Assembly: GCA_024803745.1 (NCBI GenBank)
Contig: JANJXV010000004.1
Coordinates: forward strand, 40,182,358 to 40,246,357
Direction of reading: 5' to 3'
Source: Megascapheus bottae
Lineage: Eukaryota; Chordata; Mammalia; Rodentia; Geomyidae
DNA: 64,000 bases
Positions 56,869 to 64,000 of this stretch are shown here, piece after piece; within the stretch, counting starts at the first letter, position 1, and each line of letters begins with the position of its first letter. Under the pieces are notes generated by a model that saw only the letters and a program-made list of their open reading frames with translations, did not search any database and was not told where the DNA came from. The position numbers were made by a program, and so were the translations under genes.

Positions 56869-58942
56869 AATTTTTTTAACTTTTTTTTTTTTAACATTTT
56901 TTAACATTTTTTTTAACATTTTAGACAGGGCAATGGAAAGGGATATGTCACTCTGGCCAAAGGCTATGCTTCATAGACTATGCCTTCTTTTCTATCATCT
57001 TTTACTTTCCTTGGTTTGTTAGCCCAAAGAAATCCAGACCTTTCTCTTTTATGGTTGGCATTGGCTATGGGGGTATATTCTGAAGTATAGCCATTTATAA
57101 GTACATGTCATTTATAAACTGAACTTCTAAGTCAGATTGCTACTTCCATTTTTTTTAAGAGTCAGAGAACAAAATGTTTTTGTTGCTTCTGTCTGGCCTG
57201 GAATTCCAGAAAAGGAGCACTCTGCTTATCTAGAGCTAGATCTACTGTTCAAAGTTCATACCATCATTTTGATGTTTTGAATTGGACTTTCTTTTTGTAA
57301 TTCTCTTTCCACATTATCAGTGCTGGTCTCAGAGCTTAAACTGTTTCAAAACCATAACATTTCTTAGTGAGTGATTGGCCTGTATTATGTGTCCAGCCAT
57401 CAGGGGGATCTTGGGATGTTGCTTGTATAAACTGTAATCCAATCTGATTCTGTGCATTGAGTTACAGTCTTTATAGACCTATTTGTGATATTCAATCCTT
57501 TTGGATTTGGGAATAGGGCTTATCTGATACCTTGAGGGGAAAAAAATATCCATTCATTTTTCTCTCTTCCCCACTTAAATAACTCAACACATCTGGTAAT
57601 ACTGTAGGATCATTGTCCTTCCAGTTCCTCTGCAGCTCATGTTGCCACAATATTTCTTAAGTATTTAGTTACCTAAGGGACAATGTGGTTTCTTTTTTTT
57701 TAAAAAAAAAAAAAAGACTTTGATAGGGTCTTACAAATTATCTTTCTACAGAGCTAGAAAAAAATATGCATTTAATCAGCAAAATTTCCCTATCAGCAGC
57801 TTTCTGTAAGTTACAACATATGAATACAAATTAAAAAGTATAGATAAATGCTCATGAGTTAAAATTTTAAAACAAGCTTTTTACAAATTAATGTAATTTT
57901 CCTCTTAAGAAAAATGTTTATTAAATGAAGGGTATCTCAGATTAAAGTATCTTGATGTTTGAATCTATCTTTTGACTTAATATCTTCAATTACAAGAATG
58001 ATAAAAAAGCTGAAACAAAATCCTTTAATTCAATCAAAACTGAGCTATAATTTAGGAAGCAAAGAGTAGAAATTAGCTACAGGAGGACTGCATAATGCAG
58101 GAAGTTTAAATATGCCAGTTATTAAGACTTCATAAGAAGCTGGTAGGGTTGCCTTGAGGAATTCTTGAAATAACTGCATTGAATGGTATCATTAATACAG
58201 TATTTTATTCTCTTCAATTAAGATGCTTTGTACAAACAACTGCAAATTGTGCAATAGTTCCAAAGAGACCATTTACCGTTTTTCTGCTTGTTTTATATTC
58301 TGGAATAAGTTCAGAGGTTTTGCGTTTTTTTCAGTTTTGTCTTGTTTTGTTTTTTAATTGATCTGAACACTGAAAATAATACAGGTTTGATTAATACAAT
58401 CTCAGTATTTCTGTTCTGTAAAATCTCTCAGTGTTTGTTGAACATTTGACTCGGGACCCCTACATTTTAAGTGCAACAGAATGAGCATATTTGAAGAATT
58501 AAAGATTCTCTTGCTATTGCCTTATTTTCTGTATTAAGTATGAAAATTAGCATTGTAATGGCTCCCAGAATAGGAATCTGAAGAAGTATCCACTTGACAT
58601 AAATAAATATATAAAAAATAAATTGAGTTGATAGTTCATTCATTATCTGAAATTGAAACTTATGTTCAAATGATTGTTCCTAGATTTTCATGTATTTAGT
58701 GCTGTATAGTTAAATGTTATACTCATAAGATTTCTTCTGCTTAAATTATGACTGAAAAAAAATTGGATCACAGCTTTAATATCCAGGTGGGCCATACCAT
58801 TTGCCAGGATTTTTGCATATAACTCCAATTTTTTTGCCAAGAACAAACCCTGCTTTGCTACTAAACCTTCTGAAGCATTCTAAGGTAAAAATAGGATACA
58901 CTTTATAACTGTTTGTTTTATTTATTTATGTATTTATTTTAG
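56869..58942. other. PDSS2: SINE-free intron end before the PDSS2 exon
   Basis: About 2 kb of unique AT-rich DNA leading into the acceptor at 58942. Only short A/T homopolymers occur. Confidence 0.65.
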
Positions 58943-59017
58943 GTTGCAGAACTTATAGCAAGTGCGCTTATGGATTTGGTACATGGAGTATATCAGGAAA
59001 AGCCTACTTCTGCCAAG
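58943..59017 (+). CDS. PDSS2: PDSS2 internal coding exon (probably exon 4)
   Basis: A 75-base exon of 25 codons, phase 0 at both ends, encoding a segment containing ELIASALMDLVHGVYQE. It continues directly from the previous exon, which ends LLQNTK. The acceptor is a long T-rich tract (58918-58942) ending in AG and the donor is GTAAAG at 59018. Compared with the human exon as I remember it (24 codons), this one appears to carry one extra residue near its 3' end, in the variable ...EKPTSAK tail. The phase is kept, so the change is probably a harmless indel in a surface loop. Strong helix conservation and intact splice sites indicate a functional exon. Confidence 0.93.
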
Positions 59018-60039
59018 GTAAAGGATTTGGGATTCTTAGTAAAAAGTTAGAAGCACTTGTGGCAAAACAAGAATTGGTGAACAAAAATGTCATTCTTAAA
59101 CTGTACATGACTTTTTTTTTTTTTTTTTAGATTAGTGTTCTGGCTACAAATTCATGGCCATACGCTTAGTACATAGCAGATTTAGCCAATTAAAACAACC
59201 TCTCATCCGCTGGCTGAATTCACAGTCTGTTCAGTCTACAGTAGTTCACTGGAAACTTGGGTGCTTCTGGTTGGCAGGTAGTACTGTCACAAGGCAGGTG
59301 GGCTGGAGTAGCAGCTCAGGCTGAGGATCTGGGCACAGCCTTCTCCGAAAGGAAGGGAACTTCCAGGTTCCAGAAGAAGAGGCCACAAGCATAAGAACAT
59401 GGCTATCAAGAAAGTGGGAGCAAAATGTCTAAAATATTCAAGACTCAGAATTACTAGATTCTTTATGGTAAGTAGGACAGTTGCACAGTTGGATTATTTT
59501 GATTAATTTTATAGGTCTAGAATTAAGGCGTTTTGACTCATTTAACAGGTCATCTCAGGGAAAGTTAGGTTTTACTTCCTTAAACTGCAGCCATTTCATT
59601 TCAGCAGGAGATTAGATGTGAAGTAATTGCATCATTGACCACCACCATCATTTGCCGTGGTATATACTATTATAAGGGACTCTTCTCCCAGTGTTTCATT
59701 ATTCTAACTTCTTTAGCTTCCATATTAGCAAGATTTCACTCACTGCAAATTAGAAAAAGTATGCGTGTATGCACATCTTAAGCATTAACACTTCCAGTTG
59801 AAAAAGAAGACAAATTTTAGTAGAAGTGAAACATGAGACATGATAAAAAATTTGAAAATATAACCCAGGGATTTTTGGATGGTTCATAGAGTGGTTAGTA
59901 AAATATGAAGCACTGTATCTTTGGTATCTGCTAACATTTGGTCAGGGAATCACAGCTCTCAAGAGCTATATCTAACGTCCCTTAATTAGCATATTGCAAA
60001 GGACCTAGATGTAAGACCATTAGTGAACTCTCTTAACAG
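59018..60039. other. PDSS2: SINE-free intron start after the PDSS2 exon
   Basis: About 1 kb of unique sequence after the donor, apart from an 18-base poly(T) near 59112. Confidence 0.65.
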
Positions 60040-60266
60040 AGGTTTTTTTGTTGTTTGTTTTGTTTTGTTTTGTTTTGCCAGTCCCCTCCGGGCTTGAACT
60101 CAGGGCCTGAGCACTGTCCTCGGACTTTCTCAATGCTAGAGCTCTACCACTTGAGCCTCATCACCACTTCTGGCTTTTTTCTATGTATGTGGTACTGAGG
60201 AATTGAACCCAGGTCTTTGTGCATGCTAGGCAAGCACTCTACCACTAGGCCAAACCCCCAGCCAGA
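60040..60266 (-). mobile_element. IDL-Geo SINE
   Basis: Reverse copy with a (GTTTT)n tail; CAGAGGTTTT / CAGAGTTTTG at the edges. Confidence 0.88.
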
Positions 60267-60377
60267 GTTTTGTTTTGTTTTGTTTTGTTTTAAGACAAGT
60301 TTAATTCCCTTCTATGACTAAAAGTGTGAAAAAGAATCCCTTCCAATCTAGATGCACCCATAGAAAATCACCTTGTA

Positions 60378-60622
60378 ACTGGGTGACAGTGTCTCATGCC
60401 TGTAAACCTAGCAACTCAGGGCTGAGATCTGAGGATTTCAGTTTGAAACTAGCTGGCACAGGGGAAGTCCATGAGACTCTTTTTCTCCAGTTAACATCAA
60501 AAAGGCCAGAAGTGGAGTTGTAGTTCAAGTGGGACAGTGCTGATAACCTTGAGCGGAAAAGCTTAGGGACATTGCTGGGGTTCTGAGTTCAAGCCCCAGG
60601 ACAGGTACCAAAAAAAAAAAAA
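60378..60622 (+). mobile_element. B1-Geo SINE
   Basis: Forward copy; AAAATCACCTT on both sides (about 60364 and 60618) is its target-site duplication. Confidence 0.9.
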
Positions 60623-60661
60623 TCACCTTTAATGCAATATGGCTAAGATGATAGTGAAGCA

Positions 60662-60860
60662 AGGCCAGAAATATGGCTTAGTGGTAGAGTGCTTCCCTAT
60701 AATACATGAAGTCCTGGGTTCAATTCCTCAGTACCACGTACATAGAAAAAACTGTAAGTGATGCTCTGGCTCAAGTAGTAGATTGCTACCTTTGAGAAAA
60801 CTCAAGAACAGTGCTCAGGTCCTGAGCTCAAGCTCCAGCACTGACAAAATAATAATAGCA
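60662..60860 (+). mobile_element. IDL-Geo SINE
   Basis: Forward copy ending in an AATAATA-rich tail. Confidence 0.86.
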
Positions 60861-61049
60861 ATAATAATAATATGTTATATTATTATTATAGCAAAGCAGG
60901 TATCACTAAGGAAATAATTTCCCTGTATTTCTTTATTTAATCTTCACATAAATCCTGAGTAGATACTTTTACAATTACTGTATAGATTTTACACTTAAAA
61001 ACATAGTATTTTATAACACTTATGTTGCTGCTGTTCTTTTTTGTCTTCT

Positions 61050-61145
61050 TTTTAAAATAGGTCTGGCTTATATAGCTTAGGCTTATCTTAAACTCAAGAA
61101 CCTCATGCCTCTGCCTCCCAAAGCACTGGGATTGCATATGTCTAT
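61050..61145 (-). mobile_element. B1 SINE
   Basis: Reverse monomeric B1 (CTGCCTCCCAAAGCACTGGG). Confidence 0.7.
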
Positions 61146-61287
61146 CCAAGTCTGGCAAATGTCTGTTACTTTAAAGTAAAGGTGTTAATAGTAGCGTTAA
61201 TATTTTAGCTTACTCATTCTTATATTTGTCTGCTGTAATAATTAGCCTAGTTCATGAATAACTTGGTGAACATTTATTAAATACTTT

Positions 61288-61500
61288 TTTTTTTTTGGTT
61301 GGTTGTGGGGCTTGAACTTTGGACCCGGGCACTGTGCCTGAGCTCTTCAGGTCAGAGCTAGTACTCTACCACTTGATGAGCCACAGTGCCATTTCTGAGT
61401 TTCACAGATTTTTGTGCCAGGACTGGCTCTGAACCACGATCCTCAGATCTCAGCCTCTTGAGTAGGTAGGATTACAGGCGTGGACTACCAGTACCCAGCT
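61288..61500 (-). mobile_element. B1-Geo SINE
   Basis: Reverse copy with a shortened linker. Confidence 0.83.
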
Positions 61501-61681
61501 ACTTATATGTAAGGCAAAGCTAATAGCAACAGCAGTCTAAATGTTTACATAGCCCTTTCTAGTTACTTATATTATTTTTCTATTTTATTCAGGAAAAAAT
61601 TGAAATTTGGGAGAGAAATGGCAGAAAAGCATAATGTCTAAAAATTATTTTTAATGTGTGTTTGTGTTTTAGATATGAACC

Positions 61682-61686
<5 letters not shown>

Positions 61687-61722
<36 letters not shown>
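61687..61722 (+). repeat. Poly(T) run
   Basis: 36 T without an attached SINE body; perhaps the tail of a very short retroposon. Confidence 0.9.
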
Positions 61723-61725
<3 letters not shown>

Positions 61726-62936
61726 GCAAGTCCTAGGTGTTGTTGTTTTGTTTTTTCGGCAAAATCTGTTTCTTTCTTAGAAGGAGCAAAGCAGACCCAA
61801 CTTTAAAGGACAGTTAATCAGGCTAGGACCAACACTGATCAAGCACTATTTGTTGACTTTCTCCTTAGCCAATAAGTTGAACAAAAGAATCTGTCACAAT
61901 GCTTTGTTCATCTGGCCTCTTGCCCCACCTCCCCAAACAGCATTTGAAGCACTTGAACGTTTTGGGGTTTTTTTTTTATTTAAGAATTTAGGTTTCAGAA
62001 TATAGCTGATCCACTAAAAAGCAATTCCTCCCACACACACATACACACACATTTTTATTAGCATGCTTAGGTGTACAAAGGGGTTCATTTTGACACACAT
62101 ACAATATGCTTTGATCAGACTCACCCCCTCCGTTCTTTTTAATAATGGGAACAGAATGCATAGTTGAACCATAGCAGTGGGAGGGCTTCTTGCTGCCTTC
62201 TTTTGCACCCAAGTCTAATTTGGATTAACTACATTTCTTTTCCTTACCAAAAATATTCTTCCCCCTCTTGTTCTTTTTTTCTGAATATACTTGCTATTGC
62301 AATGGCTTTTCAGAATTTAGTTTTTCTAACTTAGCCCAAAACTCAGCTCCCGGGGTAGAGAGTGAGCTTTACCTCATATGGAATGCCTTCTAGATTTTCT
62401 AGTTCTGGCAAGAGTGGAACAGGTACAGTGAGGTTCTTGTGAGAAGCCATGGAGTCTGTGAGTCTCCCTTGTGCAATCTCCCTAACCTTTGCTAATTCAG
62501 CACACAAAAGAATTGCTTTGTGGTTTAACATAAGCTGGAAACCATTTCTTCTCTCTAGGGATAAGAGTGTACAAAAGTGGCCTGTTTTCTATATGGCATC
62601 TTAATGCAGCAATGGAAAAATCTGGTAGTAGGAAACTAGCTTTTTTGACTAGTGTAGACGAATTAAAGCAAACAGGAGAAATGAAATTCGATACATTAGA
62701 AATCACCTTTCCTAAAGAAGTGTCTAAGTACCTAATTCTCCTTAACGTGATCAAACTTTGTGTGACTTAAATTACTAAAACTTAACATATTGTGTATAAA
62801 TGGTAATCAAGGAAACATGCAAAGCAACAGACAATTCATCCTTTGTTCTACCCATTAAAAAAATAGGGTTGGTTAAAAAGCAATTGCATTTGCTTGTATG
62901 TGAACCATTTCTTTGCTACAATAAAGGGACACTGCC
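61723..62936. other. Unique intronic block
   Basis: About 1.2 kb with a short (CA)n-like stretch at 62032-62050 and otherwise no recognised repeats or exons. Confidence 0.55.
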
Positions 62937-63135
62937 TGAAAATGTGCTTTAGTGGTAAAGTGCTTACCTAGCATGCATGATGCCCTGGGTTTGATTCCAC
63001 AATATCACATAAACAGAAAAAGCAGGAAGTGGCCCTGTGGCTCATGTGATAGAGTGCTAGCTTTGAGCAAAAGAAGCTCAGGAACAGAGCCTGAGCTCTG
63101 AGTTCAAGACCCAGGATTGGCACAAAAAAAAAAAA
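62937..63135 (+). mobile_element. IDL-Geo SINE
   Basis: Forward copy; right-monomer end reads CTTTGAGCAAAAGAAGCTCA, an older-looking variant. Confidence 0.85.
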
Positions 63136-63167
63136 GCACTTTAGTTTGTAAGAAAATCTCTTCTCGG

Positions 63168-63375
63168 GCCAGGAGTTTGGCCTAGTGGTCTTGCCTAGCA
63201 TGCATGAAGACCCAGGTTCCATTCCTCAATACCACATACATAAAAAAGCTGGAAGTGGTGCTATGGCACAAGTGGTAGAGCTTAAACCTTAAGGAAATCC
63301 CCAAAGACTTTGCTCAGGCCCTGAGTTCAAGCCCCAGGACTGGCAAGAAAATAAAAATAAAATAAATTAAAAGAA
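63168..63375 (+). mobile_element. IDL-Geo SINE
   Basis: Forward copy; AGAAAATCTCTTCT on both sides (about 63151 and 63376) is its target-site duplication. Confidence 0.9.
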
Positions 63376-63390
63376 AGAAAATCTCTTCTG

Positions 63391-63392
<2 letters not shown>

Positions 63393-63423
<31 letters not shown>
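63393..63423 (+). repeat. (CA)n microsatellite
   Basis: About 15 CA units. Confidence 0.95.
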
Positions 63424-63426
<3 letters not shown>

Positions 63427-63591
63427 TTGAAGAAAGAAACATTAAATAGCAAACTCTCATTTTAGTGGTCATTTGCCTACCTAAGGTCTCCTAGGTTACA
63501 TTAAGTTCTACTTATCACTCTACTCACTAAATACCTTATTTTTTTTTAACAAATCTGATTTCTATGTATAGATGTATATATTTAAAATCTC

Positions 63592-63785
63592 TAGCTGGGC
63601 ACAGTGGCTCATGCCTAGCTACTCAGGAGGCTGAGATCTGAGGATCAAGGTTCAAAGCCAGCCTGGGCACAAAAGAACCTGAGACTCTTTATCTCTAGTT
63701 AATCACTAGAAAGTGGAAAGTGGGGTTTGGTTCAAGGGTAGAGTGGTAGCCTTGAGCTGATGAGCTCAAGGACAAAACCAAAAAA
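63592..63785 (+). mobile_element. B1-Geo SINE, 3'-truncated
   Basis: Forward copy ending at CTCAAGGACAAAACC. Confidence 0.84.
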
Positions 63786-63856
63786 CTCTTAACACAATTG
63801 AGGGTAAGAAAATAAATTCGTGCTCATTAAGAATTAAAAATCCAAAAAAGGAAAAA

Positions 63857-63861
<5 letters not shown>

Positions 63862-63888
<27 letters not shown>

Positions 63889-64000
63889 GCCAGTCCTGGG
63901 CTTAAGCTCAGGGCCTGAGCACTGTCCTTGGATTTTTCTCAAGGCTAGAGCTCTACCACTTGAGCCTCAGCACCACTTCCGGCTTTTTTCTTTGTATGTT
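63862..64000 (-). mobile_element. IDL-Geo SINE cut by the window end
   Basis: Reverse copy with 25 T and near-consensus right monomer; the left monomer lies beyond the window. Confidence 0.9.

Overview
This is mammalian nuclear DNA, almost certainly from a rodent of the superfamily Geomyoidea (kangaroo rats, pocket mice, pocket gophers). The main evidence is the dominant repeat: dozens of copies of a dimeric SINE with a tRNA-Ala/ID-like left half and a distinctive right half. This matches what I know of the IDL-Geo SINE reported only from that group. Genus is not resolved from sequence alone.

The window lies inside one host gene on the + strand, PDSS2 (subunit 2 of decaprenyl/solanesyl diphosphate synthase, which makes the coenzyme Q side chain). 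Two internal coding exons with good splice sites are visible: 41704-41902 and 58943-59017. They are in compatible phase and separated by a 17.0 kb intron. Positions 1-41703 are the preceding intron, and 59018-64000 is the start of the next one. Everything else is intronic.

The upstream intron (1-41.7 kb) carries dense SINEs and several unusual items. At 4.5-5.1 kb a SINE head is fused to a GC-rich 15-bp VNTR and flanked by a perfect 16-bp target-site duplication. At 16.8-18.6 kb there is an intronless DNAJC24 (DPH4) retrocopy with a complete open reading frame, sitting between two ~145-bp inverted repeats. At 20.4-27.2 kb there is a full-length but coding-dead LINE-1 with its own target-site duplication and a second L1 tail nested in it. 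At 33.4-33.7 kb there is a solo class-II-like LTR inserted into a SINE that already held another SINE. The second intron (41.9-58.9 kb) holds more SINEs, an older L1 fragment (about 49.6-50.96 kb), long microsatellites, and a ~2 kb SINE-free stretch just before the second exon.

Two SINE families account for most repeats. IDL-Geo is left monomer + right monomer; B1-Geo (my working label) is a B1-like 7SL-derived head + a related right monomer. The right monomer itself carries tRNA-like A and B boxes and is found alone with its own target-site duplications, so it appears to be an independently mobile unit. No prokaryotic system, CRISPR array or independent host gene besides PDSS2 was seen. Coordinates of repeats are read by eye and are generally good to about 5-15 bases, except where a target-site duplication fixes them.
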